Shown in pieces: positions 17,001 through 26,655 of a stretch of DNA of 64,000 bases; the stretch's first letter is position 1; each line of letters opens with the position of its first letter. The DNA is from Elusimicrobiota bacterium (GTDB taxonomy: Bacteria > Elusimicrobiota > Elusimicrobia > UBA1565 > JACRDR01). The translations under genes were made by a program, and so were the position numbers. A model generated the notes under the pieces. That model did not search any database and was not told where the DNA came from. It saw only the letters and a list, made by a program, of their open reading frames with translations. The stretch covers positions 206,345 through 270,344 of the forward strand of contig JACQBA010000007.1 in assembly GCA_016194745.1 (NCBI GenBank). The letters are read 5' to 3'.

Positions 17001-18445
17001 TGGCCTCCGCGAGCCGACGCGCCATGCCGCCCGTTCTCTTGGTCCATCTCCTCTTCGCTGTCCTGGTATCGAGCCTCTCGGCGTTCTACTTTCGATGGAA
17101 CGCGGATCCCTCCGAGCTTGTCATTCCCTGCGCGGCGCTGACCCTGAGCATGTCCGCTTGGTGGGTCTGGTCCTGGCGAAAACGAGCAGGCAGCTCCTTC
17201 GACCCATATTTCCTCTTTCTGCTCGCCGCCGTCGCGTTCAACTGCGGGCAGATCGTCTTGGAGGTCTTCGGCTTGAACCGCGGCGGCATTCTGCGGAGCA
17301 TGTTCTCCGATGAGACGATCTGCGAGAGCATCCTGCTGATCACGCTTTGCCTGCACTTTCTCCATCTGGGCGCCTTGCTCGCCATCCCGAGCGGGGACGC
17401 GCTGGCCGACGCCGGAACCACTCCCGAAAACGGCGTCCTGCTCGACGATCCGGCCCTGAAAAAGGTCGGCATGGCGTTGTGGGCATTCTCCATCATACCG
17501 GCCTTCTTCGTGCTGAAGCGCTCGCTCGCAGTCGTGGGTTCCGGCGGCTACTTCAGCCTCTACCAGCAGCAACTCGATGTGCGTCTCAATCCGGCGCCGA
17601 TGCTTCTTTCCCTTTTTCTGGTTCCGGCGTCCTTGTTCCTGCTCGCCGCGAGCAAGAACGCGCCGAGGATCCGACTGCTCGCCGTCGTGAGCGTGGTGGG
17701 GATTTCCTTCGTCAATTTGGTCATGGGGCAGCGCGGCGCGGGAGCCATGCCGCTCATTGCGCTCGCCTTCGTCCAGCATCACTGCATCCGCCGCTTCAAG
17801 ACGCCTTATTTGCTGGCCGGCGGAGCGCTTCTGGCTCTCGTCGTCTTCCCTCTGCTCGCCGTCGTCAGGAACCAGAAGCTCGCTGATCGCTCCGATCCGG
17901 CAATGCTGATGCAGACGCTGACCTCGATTGAAAACCCAGCGGTCGCGCAGATTTCCGAGATGGGCGCCTCGATGGTGACGGTCTCTTATACGTTGGAGCT
18001 CGTGCCGAGAATGAGGGCGTTCGAACGCGGCACCAGCTATGCCTTCGCCCTCTTTACTTTGGTTCCGAACCTCTTCTGGGACATTCATCCCACCAAGGCC
18101 CGACGCAGCCTCGAGGAGTGGTTGGTCCTGATGGTCGACCCCTGGTCCGCCAAGAGGGGCGGCGGCCTAGGCTTCTCGTTCATCGCGGAGGCCTACTTCA
18201 ATTTCGGCTGGCTCGGAGCGCCGCTCGCGATGCTGGCGCTCGGGTATCTACTGAGCTTCATGTCCGGCCGAAGTCTCCGGAGCCGCGACCCGGCCAAGAT
18301 CGCCGCGCTCGGCGCGTTCCTCTCGTTCTTCCTAATGTACGCGCGGGGGGAATCCTCCGGCTTCGTGCGCCCGCTGATCTGGTACGCGGCGATCCCCTAC
18401 GTAATGGTGCGTTGGCTTCGCAGACGCTCCAAGGAGACGCCGTGA
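17000..18445 (+). CDS. Polysaccharide polymerase / O-antigen polymerase-like (Wzy)
   Basis: A 481-residue polytopic membrane protein with about 10-12 hydrophobic segments and a large hydrophilic loop around residues 330-390. Low sequence conservation, a position between glycosyltransferases and near the flippase, and the motif MGQRGAGAMPLIAL preceding further membrane helices fit oligosaccharide repeat-unit polymerases. It would join repeat units in the periplasm, with chain length set by the Wzz/BY-kinase. The start ATG shares a base with the preceding stop (TAATG), and the end overlaps the next GTG start by four bases. Confidence 0.78.
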   Translation: MASASRRAMPPVLLVHLLFAVLVSSLSAFYFRWNADPSELVIPCAALTLSMSAWWVWSWRKRAGSSFDPYFLFLLAAVAFNCGQIVLEVFGLNRGGILRSMFSDETICESILLITLCLHFLHLGALLAIPSGDALADAGTTPENGVLLDDPALKKVGMALWAFSIIPAFFVLKRSLAVVGSGGYFSLYQQQLDVRLNPAPMLLSLFLVPASLFLLAASKNAPRIRLLAVVSVVGISFVNLVMGQRGAGAMPLIALAFVQHHCIRRFKTPYLLAGGALLALVVFPLLAVVRNQKLADRSDPAMLMQTLTSIENPAVAQISEMGASMVTVSYTLELVPRMRAFERGTSYAFALFTLVPNLFWDIHPTKARRSLEEWLVLMVDPWSAKRGGGLGFSFIAEAYFNFGWLGAPLAMLALGYLLSFMSGRSLRSRDPAKIAALGAFLSFFLMYARGESSGFVRPLIWYAAIPYVMVRWLRRRSKETP

Positions 18446-19638
18446 ACGTAGTGGTCACGATGGAACTGCGGCTCGAGCGCACTCCGGATGGAGCCGTGTG
18501 GACGCGCACGCCGTACTCGCGCGGCTTCTGGGACCGCTACCTCGAGGTCTTCGAGAGCGTGCGTGTCGTGGCGCGGGTGCTCGATGTCCCCTGCAGCGAT
18601 CCAGGCTCGGAGCGGGTCGACGGAGAGCGCGTCACGGTGCATGGTCTTCCTTATTATGTGGGGCCATGGGAGTTCGCGCGCCGCTGGAGAGACCTCCGCC
18701 GGGCGGTGCAGGGCGCGGTAAGGCCGGGCGACGCCGTCATCATGAGAGTCGGCTCGCCCATCGCGGATCTGCTGCAGCCGGGTCTGGCAAAACGCGCTCA
18801 CCCCTACGGCGTCGAAGTCGTCGGAGATCCGTGGGAGGCGTTTGGACCGGGCGCCATTCGTCATCCGCTGCGTCCGTTTTTTCGCCGATGGTTCGCGAGG
18901 AACCTTCGCCGACAATGCCGGCATGCGAGCGCGGGCTGCTTCGTCACGCGCAAGGCTCTGCAGGACCGCTACCCACTGGGGCCGGAAGCCTTTTGCGCCG
19001 CAGCCTCCGATATCGATCTTCTGCCGGAGCATTTCGCCCAGGGGCCCCGGTCTTGGAGCCGCGTTCCTGATCCGCTGAGGCTCGTGTTCGTCGGCTCTCT
19101 CGAGCAGGTCTATAAGGCGCCTGATGTGCTGATTTCGGCGATGGCGCGACTACGCTCCGACCATGAAATTCCCCGCGTGACGCTCGACGTGGTCGGCGAC
19201 GGCCGCTTTCGAGCCTCGCTCGAGGAGCAAGCTCGAACGTTGGGGCTGCGCGGAGCAGTGCGTTTTCACGGGCATCTGCCGGCCGGCGACGCCGTCCGGC
19301 GTCGACTCGACGCCGCGGACCTCTTCGTCCTGCCGTCCCGAGCGGAAGGGCTGCCGCGCGCCATGGTCGAAGCGATGGCGCGCGCGATGCCGTGCATCGG
19401 CTCGGATGCCGTCGGTATACCCGAACTCATCGATGACGAAGACCGCGTTCCGGCCGGAAGCTCGCAGGCCCTTGCCGCCAAGATCGCGGACGCGGCGGCC
19501 AGTACGCGCAGGCTCGAGGCCATGTCGGCCCGCAACTTCGAACGCGCTCGGGACTATGCCGCGGAGCCGCTGCGCCGGCGACGGACGACCTTCTACGAGG
19601 CGCTTCGCGCGAGCACCGCGCATCGCCGCGCGTCATAA
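18442..19638 (+). CDS. Glycosyltransferase family 4-type protein
   Basis: A 398-residue GT-B enzyme starting at GTG 18442 (GTGA overlap). RLVFVGSLEQVYKAPDVLIS (about residue 213) starts the donor domain and FVLPSRAEGLPRAMVEAMAR (about 295-314) is the GT4 E-x7-E region. PYGVEVVGDPWEAFGPG lies in the acceptor domain. It is the last gene before an 84-base gap that precedes the secreted beta-helix protein. Likely adds a sugar to the lipid-linked repeat; the specific linkage is unknown. Confidence 0.88.
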   Translation: MNVVVTMELRLERTPDGAVWTRTPYSRGFWDRYLEVFESVRVVARVLDVPCSDPGSERVDGERVTVHGLPYYVGPWEFARRWRDLRRAVQGAVRPGDAVIMRVGSPIADLLQPGLAKRAHPYGVEVVGDPWEAFGPGAIRHPLRPFFRRWFARNLRRQCRHASAGCFVTRKALQDRYPLGPEAFCAAASDIDLLPEHFAQGPRSWSRVPDPLRLVFVGSLEQVYKAPDVLISAMARLRSDHEIPRVTLDVVGDGRFRASLEEQARTLGLRGAVRFHGHLPAGDAVRRRLDAADLFVLPSRAEGLPRAMVEAMARAMPCIGSDAVGIPELIDDEDRVPAGSSQALAAKIADAAASTRRLEAMSARNFERARDYAAEPLRRRRTTFYEALRASTAHRRAS

Positions 19639-19722
19639 CCCGTCAACAATAGATTTAGACTATCAGCATGGAGTCTGTAGGGCCGAATCAATAGACTCAT
19701 CTACGTGTTCACCGGAGGATAT

Positions 19723-22700
19723 ATGCCCCGAGCGTCCCGCGTCGTAATATCGTCGTTCCTCGCTTGCGCAGCTTCCTTGGTGGGCGTCGCGGGAGCGCAG
19801 GCGCAGTGCCTCGCCTCGTCCCCCGCGTGGCGCAACAGCCCGTTGGCGCCGCAGACCGCGCCGTTCACCGCGAGCTTCGACGCCATCCCAGGAATGGCCC
19901 GGATGGACGGGCTGACCAGCTTGTCGTTCGGGAACGTCTCGAACCTCTCCAACATGGCGGTCATCGTCCGCTTCAACAATGCCGGCTTCATCGACGCGCG
20001 TAACGACGGCGCGTACGGAGCCAGCGTCCAGGTGCCCTATTCTCCCGGCCTGAAGTACCACTTCCGCCTCGTAATCGATCCTAAGGCCCATCGATATTCC
20101 ATCTACGTAACGCCGCCGGCCGCGACGGAACTCGCGTTGGGGTCCAACTTCGCCTTTCGCAGCGAGCAAGCCGCGCTCTCGACGTTGAACAACTGGGCCC
20201 TCTGGGCGAGCGCCGGAAGCCATCAGGTCTGCGCCTTCGCACTGGGAGGAGTTGGACCCGCTCCCGACACGACTCCGCCGGCCGTCTCGATCAGCGCCCC
20301 TGCCTCGGGCGCCTCCGTCTCCGGAACCATGACGGTCTCCGCCACTGCAACCGACAATGTCGGCATCGCCGGCGTGCAGTTCCTGATTGACGGCGCGGCC
20401 TTGGGCGCCGAAGACACCTCCGCGCCCTTCTCCGCCTCCTGGAACACGACGCTCGCGCTAAATGGAACGCACTCGCTCACCGCGACGGCGCGGGACGAGG
20501 CCGGCAACCGAGCGACCTCCAGCCCCGTCGTCATTTCCGTCAACAACGTCGTCGCCGACACGACTCCGCCCGTATTGAACGCGGTCGCAAGCACCGGCGT
20601 CACGCCCACCGGGACGACCGTGAGCTGGACGACCAACGAAGCTTCCGATTCCCAGGTCGAATACGGGCCGACTGCCGCCTACGGCAGCGGCACGGCCGTC
20701 AACGCCGCTCTCGTGACGGCGCACTCCGTCCCGCTGAGCGGGCTGCAGTCCTCTACCCTCTACCATTATCGCGTCAAATCGAAGGACGCCGCCGGCAACC
20801 TCGCCATCTCAGGCGACTTCACGTTCACGACGCCCGTCGGCGCCGGCTGCGTGGTCAGCGCCGCAGCATGGCAGAACATCTCCTTCGCTCCACAAGGCGG
20901 CTCCTTTGAGGCCCGTTTCGACGCGACTCCGAGCATGGCCAACATGGACGGCGTCATCGGACTATCCAACGCGGCCGCTTCCAACTACCTGAACGTCGCC
21001 GCCATCGTACGCTTCAGCAACGCCGGGATGATCGAAGCCCGCAACGGGGGCCTTTACGCAGCGGCGAACGCGATTCCCTACACCGCCGGCACAAGCTATC
21101 GATTCCGCTTGTCCGTCAACATTCCCAACCATACCTTCAGCGCCTATGTGACTCCTTCCGGCTCGACGGAAAAGCTGATCGGTTCCGACTACGCGTTTCG
21201 TTCCGAGCAGTCGACGACGACGAGTTTAAACAACCTGGCGGCCTTCGCCTCGACCGGCAGCGAGACCGTCTGCAACGTGTCGGTCACCGGAGTGACGCCG
21301 CCGGCCGACACGATCCCGCCCACGGTCTCCATCACGGCGCCCGCCTCCGGAGCGTCGGTAGCCGGTACCGTCCCCGTCTCGGGGACCGCCGCCGACAACG
21401 TAGGAGTGGCCGGGGTGCAGTTTCGACTCGACGGCGCCGCCTTGGGGGCCGAGGCGACCCAGCCGCCGTACGCGATCACTTGGAATGCCGGCGGCTCATC
21501 GAGCGGCACGCATACCCTGACCGCCGTCGCGAGGGACGCGGCCGGGAACAATGCTACGAGCGCGGGCGTCACCGTCACCGTCGGGGGCACCGCGCCTCCG
21601 CCCAACGCCAAAAACGTCAAGAACTTCGGCGCCAAGGGCGACGGTGTCACTGACGACACGGCCGCGATTCAAGCGGCGCTCGACTCGGTCAAGATCGGCG
21701 GAGGCACCGTCTATATCCCCGCGGGCACCTACATCGTCTCTCCGATAGGTAAGACGAACGCGCTCGTCGTCTACAGCAACATGCTCATCACAGGCGACGG
21801 CCCGACCTCGGTCATCAAGGTCATCGCCAACGCCGGCAATTACCGGAGCATCTTCGGCAGCGACCGCAGCTACAACGCCACCTACGTAGAGAACGTGACC
21901 TTCAGCAAATTCAGGGTGAACCAAAACCCGGCAGCCAATACGACTTGCGACATCCGGACGGACGGCGTCATCTCGCTGCCGCAGTTCGTTATCCACTTGG
22001 CGCAGTTCAAGAATGCCACCGTCGAGGATATGACCTTCGACTTGATCACGGGCATCAATACGGTCGCGCTCAGCGGCCCCAATACGAGCAACGCGGTCGT
22101 CCAGCGAAACTACTTCAAGTTCGTGCGGAGCCGCTCGACCGGCTCCTATCCCTACGACAACTCGGCCATTTACGTGGAGTCTCATAACCACAAGCTCCTG
22201 AACAACACCTGCGTGGCCGATATCGCCCAGAAGGCGTACGGCTGCATGGAGACGCACGGGGGAGCCCCCTCGCTCGTAGAGGGCAACAATACCGACGGCT
22301 ATGAGACCGGGGTCAACATCGTCGGATTTTCAAGCGAAATGGTGGCGAGCAACGACATCGTGGTCCGCAATAACAATTTCCTGCGGGCCAACTTCGCCAT
22401 CCGCACGTGGTCGATCTCCCCGTACAACTTGAAGGGAGTGCAGATCTACAACAACACCGTCACGCTGGCGCAGAGGGATTTCGCCGCCGGGTCGTCGATC
22501 GGGATCAATATGGTCTGGAGCAACGAAAGCGTCGGCCTGCAGAGCAACATCGCGATCTCGAGCAACTCGATCACGTTTCAAGACGAGACGACCAGTCCCG
22601 CCACGATCACCTCCGCGACAAGCACCGAGGGAATCGGGCTTACGCCTATCGGCACCATTGACGGCGTGACCGTGACAGGGAACACCATCACGCTCGCGCC

Positions 22701-23043
22701 TACGATGGGGATCCACATCGGAACCCGCGGGGCCGGATCGAGCGCTCGCAACATCACCGTGACCGGCAACACGATCATCAACAGCGGCCAGAACAAGACG
22801 CCTCCCAGCGGATATAGGTCCTACGTCATGCTGGAGGGGAATCTGGTCAACGTGCATGTGGACGGCAACATCCTCCGGGATACCGGCACGCCCGCGCCGA
22901 TCGGATATCAGTCCGTGTGGGCGCAGCCGGCCTCCGCCACCGGCACGACCTTCCGCAACAATACGATCACGAGCGCGAGCGGACATCTGATCTACAACCT
23001 CAATACCTCGATGATCGACGACACGGGAACGACCGGAAAATGA
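19723..23043 (+). CDS. Secreted multidomain protein with Ig-like/FN3 domains and a pectate-lyase-like beta-helix
   Basis: This 1106-residue exported protein starts at ATG 19723 with GGAGG four bases upstream; a GTG at 19705 is less likely. After the signal peptide (residues 1-27) come: a ~150-residue domain D1 (28-180), an Ig-like domain (188-275, DTTPPAVSISAPASGASVSG), an FN3-like domain (280-372), a second copy D2 (375-525), another Ig-like domain (527-620) and a right-handed beta-helix. The helix begins NFGAKGDGVTDDTAAIQAAL near 632, the signature of pectate-lyase/GH28-type folds. The D domain also occurs once in the protein at 28788. Inside an EPS operon this may be a polysaccharide lyase or hydrolase that trims the polymer. 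Its gene overlaps the next glycosyltransferase by four bases. Confidence 0.88.
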   Translation: MPRASRVVISSFLACAASLVGVAGAQAQCLASSPAWRNSPLAPQTAPFTASFDAIPGMARMDGLTSLSFGNVSNLSNMAVIVRFNNAGFIDARNDGAYGASVQVPYSPGLKYHFRLVIDPKAHRYSIYVTPPAATELALGSNFAFRSEQAALSTLNNWALWASAGSHQVCAFALGGVGPAPDTTPPAVSISAPASGASVSGTMTVSATATDNVGIAGVQFLIDGAALGAEDTSAPFSASWNTTLALNGTHSLTATARDEAGNRATSSPVVISVNNVVADTTPPVLNAVASTGVTPTGTTVSWTTNEASDSQVEYGPTAAYGSGTAVNAALVTAHSVPLSGLQSSTLYHYRVKSKDAAGNLAISGDFTFTTPVGAGCVVSAAAWQNISFAPQGGSFEARFDATPSMANMDGVIGLSNAAASNYLNVAAIVRFSNAGMIEARNGGLYAAANAIPYTAGTSYRFRLSVNIPNHTFSAYVTPSGSTEKLIGSDYAFRSEQSTTTSLNNLAAFASTGSETVCNVSVTGVTPPADTIPPTVSITAPASGASVAGTVPVSGTAADNVGVAGVQFRLDGAALGAEATQPPYAITWNAGGSSSGTHTLTAVARDAAGNNATSAGVTVTVGGTAPPPNAKNVKNFGAKGDGVTDDTAAIQAALDSVKIGGGTVYIPAGTYIVSPIGKTNALVVYSNMLITGDGPTSVIKVIANAGNYRSIFGSDRSYNATYVENVTFSKFRVNQNPAANTTCDIRTDGVISLPQFVIHLAQFKNATVEDMTFDLITGINTVALSGPNTSNAVVQRNYFKFVRSRSTGSYPYDNSAIYVESHNHKLLNNTCVADIAQKAYGCMETHGGAPSLVEGNNTDGYETGVNIVGFSSEMVASNDIVVRNNNFLRANFAIRTWSISPYNLKGVQIYNNTVTLAQRDFAAGSSIGINMVWSNESVGLQSNIAISSNSITFQDETTSPATITSATSTEGIGLTPIGTIDGVTVTGNTITLAPTMGIHIGTRGAGSSARNITVTGNTIINSGQNKTPPSGYRSYVMLEGNLVNVHVDGNILRDTGTPAPIGYQSVWAQPASATGTTFRNNTITSASGHLIYNLNTSMIDDTGTTGK

Positions 23044-24200
23044 GGTCTCTTCATCTCGTCAAGACGTCGGACGGAGCGCACTGGGCCGCGCACCAAGCGG
23101 CCGAACTCGTCAAATCGGGCGTTGACGTCCATGTCGCCTTGCCGTCGCTCGAGGGACGAGCCGTCGCTTTGTGGCGGCGCGCGGGAGCGAAGGTCCACGA
23201 GGCCGATCTCGATTTCCCTGTACGCAAGCCGTGGACGCTGCCTGGGGTGCTGCGCAGGGCCCGGCGCCTCGTTTCGGGCGTCGCGCCCGACCTGATCCAC
23301 AGCCATTTCGTCGGAACGACCCAGATCATCCGCTACGCCCTCGGGAAGAATCATCCCGTGCCTCGGATCTACCAGGTGGCCGGGCCGCTGCATCTGGAGC
23401 ACTTCCCTTACCGGCGGTGGGAACTTTCGACGGCGGGAACGAGCGACTATTGGATCGGCTCGAGCCGATGCATCAACCGGCTGTACCGGAAGGCTGGCGT
23501 CCCGGGAGACCGTCTATTCCTCAGCTATTACGGCCAGAAGATCGAGTCCGTCGAGGACACTCGCTCCAGCGGCTTGCGGCGCCGTTTGAATATCCCGGAT
23601 TCGGCCGTCGTCATTGGGAACATCAACTTCATGTACCCGCCGAAACGCTATCTCGGGCAGAGAGTCGGCCTCAAGTGCCACGAGGACGTCATCGACGCGT
23701 TGGGCTCGCTCTTGCCTAGCAACCCGAATTGGTACGGCGTCTTGCTTGGAGGCGTCTGGGGTCGGTCGGAGCGCTATCTGGGGAAGCTGCGCCGGCGCGC
23801 GCGGTCCTTCGGCACTGATCGGCTCCTCCTGCCGGGGTTCATCGGCGCGGAGGATGTAGGAAGGGCCTGGCCGGATTTCGACGTGGCCGTTCACGTCCCG
23901 CTGTCGGAAAACTGCGGGGGGGTCATCGAGCCGATGCTCGCGGGAGTGCCTGTCGTCGCCTCCCGGGTGGGCGGGCTTCCAGAGGTCGTCTCCGAGGGAG
24001 TCACGGGAAGACTGGTCGAAAGCCGCAACCCCCGGGCGCTCGCCGCCGCCGTCACCGAGGTCGTCGCCGACTTGCCGAGGCACCGTGAAATGGCGAGGCG
24101 GGGCTCCCAGGTCGTCCGGTCGATGTTCGATGTGCGTCGGACGGCGGCCGAGGTCTTCGGCATATATCAGCGAGTCCTCTCCTCGCGGGCGGCGGCCTGA
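23040..24200 (+). CDS. Glycosyltransferase family 4-type protein
   Basis: A 386-residue GT-B enzyme beginning at an ATGA overlap with the beta-helix gene. LHLVKTSDGAHWAAHQAAEL replaces the usual Gly-rich N-terminal loop, DLIHSHFVGTTQI is typical of GT4, and CGGVIEPMLAGVPVVASRVG (about residue 297) is the donor-site E-x7-E region. No signal peptide or membrane anchor is visible. It directly precedes the split sugar-phosphate transferase gene, with stop and next start abutting. Donor and acceptor are unknown. Confidence 0.9.
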   Translation: MRSLHLVKTSDGAHWAAHQAAELVKSGVDVHVALPSLEGRAVALWRRAGAKVHEADLDFPVRKPWTLPGVLRRARRLVSGVAPDLIHSHFVGTTQIIRYALGKNHPVPRIYQVAGPLHLEHFPYRRWELSTAGTSDYWIGSSRCINRLYRKAGVPGDRLFLSYYGQKIESVEDTRSSGLRRRLNIPDSAVVIGNINFMYPPKRYLGQRVGLKCHEDVIDALGSLLPSNPNWYGVLLGGVWGRSERYLGKLRRRARSFGTDRLLLPGFIGAEDVGRAWPDFDVAVHVPLSENCGGVIEPMLAGVPVVASRVGGLPEVVSEGVTGRLVESRNPRALAAAVTEVVADLPRHREMARRGSQVVRSMFDVRRTAAEVFGIYQRVLSSRAAA

Positions 24201-24515
24201 GTGTATAAGCTCTTCGGCAAGCGTCTGTTGGACGTCGTGTTGAGCGCCTTTCTCCTCGTCGCGCTGTCGCCGATGCTCGCCGTACTGGCCGTATTCGTCC
24301 GCTTGCGCCTTGGGAGCCCCGTCCTTTTCCGGCAGGCGCGTCCCGGCCTAGGCGGGCGCGCGTTTACCCTGTACAAATTCAGGACGATGCTCGACCCGCG
24401 GGACGGAGAAGACGCTCTCGCCTCCGACGCTCGGCGGCTGACGTCGTTCGGCGCATGGCTTAGAAGCACGAGCTTCGACGAGCTGCCGGAACTCGCCAAC
24501 GTGCTCAGGGGATAG
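24201..24515 (+). CDS. Initiating undecaprenyl-phosphate sugar-phosphate transferase, N-terminal part (split by TAG)
   Basis: Starts at GTG directly after the previous stop and encodes 104 residues. The membrane hairpin (KRLLDVVLSAFLLVALSP), VLFRQARPGLGGRAFTLYKF and the catalytic Asp-Glu pair in STSFDELPELANVLRG are those of the WcaJ/PglC-type bacterial sugar transferase family, which loads the first sugar-phosphate onto undecaprenyl phosphate. A TAG at 24513-24515 interrupts the frame exactly where the family has Asp in N-V-L-R-G-D-M-S-L-V-G-P-R-P. The remaining half continues in the same frame from the adjoining ATG. Either a nonsense mutation, a sequencing error, readthrough, or a protein made in two pieces. 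Confidence 0.8.
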   Translation: MYKLFGKRLLDVVLSAFLLVALSPMLAVLAVFVRLRLGSPVLFRQARPGLGGRAFTLYKFRTMLDPRDGEDALASDARRLTSFGAWLRSTSFDELPELANVLRG

Positions 24516-24814
24516 ATGAGTCTGGTCGGCCCGCGGCCGCTGCTCATGGAGTACCTTCAGCGCTATTCGCCCGCGCAAGCAAGGCGCCACGGCGCATTGC
24601 CGGGCGTGACCGGCTGGGCGCAGATCCACGGCCGCAATTGCCAATCCTGGGAGCAGCGATTCGAGTTGGACCTGTGGTACCTGGATCATATGAGCCTTCG
24701 GCTGGACCTCGAGATCCTGATCTCGACGATTTCGAAGGTGCTCTACCGCGAGGGCGTCGCCGCTCCGGGACAAGCGACGATGCTGCCGTTCACGGGCTCT
24801 GGAGGAACTTCCGC

Positions 24815-24818
<4 letters not shown>
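24516..24818 (+). CDS. Initiating sugar-phosphate transferase, C-terminal part (same frame after TAG)
   Basis: The 100-residue segment begins MSLVGPRPLLMEYLQRYS, the conserved second half of the sugar transferase, followed by PGVTGWAQIHGRN and LDLWYLDHMSLRLDLEIL, all family-typical. The ATG directly follows the TAG that ends the upstream half, so termination-reinitiation could produce both parts. No base is missing and the frame is unchanged, and this half shows no decay. Its stop overlaps the aminotransferase start by four bases (ATGA), as elsewhere in the operon. A functional locus would normally need an initiating transferase of this kind, and no second one is visible in the island. Confidence 0.8.
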
Positions 24819-25944
<1,126 letters not shown>

Positions 25945-25948
<4 letters not shown>

Positions 25949-26655
25949 GACGGATCGCGATCGTCGGCGCCGGAGGGCACGGCCGCGAGGTCGCCGACGT
26001 CCTGCGACACGCGGCGCGCGCCGGGGAGGCGCTATCCATCGAGGGCTTCATCGATGAGAACGAGTCTCTCCACGGCCGCGAGATCGAGGGTTTGCCGGCG
26101 CTCGGCGGCTGGGAGTGGTTCGACCGGCCGGCTCGGCGCGAGGTCCAGGTGGTCTGCGCGGTGGGCGCGCCGAACATCTGCCGGAAACTCGTCCTCAGGG
26201 CGCGTGCGCTCGGTCTTTCCTTCGGCGACGCGATCTCGCCGCTCGCCTGCGTCTCGCCCGGCGCGAAGCTCGGCGCGGGCATCACGCTGTTCCCGCACGC
26301 GGTCGTCGGGGTCGGAGCGCGACTCGGGAACCACTGCATCCTGAACCTCGGCGCAAGCGTCAGCCATGACTCGGTCGTCGGCGACTTCACCATACTCAAT
26401 CCCGGCGCCAGACTCGCGGGCAACGTGATGGTGGGCGAAGGCTGCAACATCGGGATGCAGAGCAGCGTCATCCAAGGCCGGACCGTCGGGGCCTGGACGA
26501 CGATCGGCGCCGGCGCCGCCGTCGTGAGAGACATCCCGCCGGGCGTGACCGCGGTAGGAGTGCCCGCGCGGCCTCTTGCGGTCCGCAGGACTCTCGGCGC
26601 CGGAGCGCAGTCCGCCGTGCGTGCGATCACGCAGGCCGTCACACCAAACTCATGA
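25945..26655 (+). CDS. Sugar N-/O-acetyltransferase, PglD/NeuD-like
   Basis: The 236-residue protein begins RRIAIVGAGGHGREVADVL, the nucleotide-sugar-binding Rossmann-like start of PglD/NeuD. From about residue 100 come left-handed beta-helix hexapeptides ([LIV]-G-x4). The catalytic His is probable in GASVSHDSVVGD. It would acetylate the 4-amino sugar made by the preceding aminotransferase using acetyl-CoA. Neighbouring aminotransferase and dehydratase genes support a UDP-diacetamido-sugar pathway. Four-base overlaps at both ends. Confidence 0.88.

Noticed and set aside
24513..24515. Pyrrolysine or recoded TAG codon
   Set aside because: TAG ends several ordinary genes here (1346, 14605, 30224, 52774, 55036, 58440, 61587) and no downstream PYLIS-like element or methylamine gene is seen; a simple nonsense change or sequencing error is more likely.
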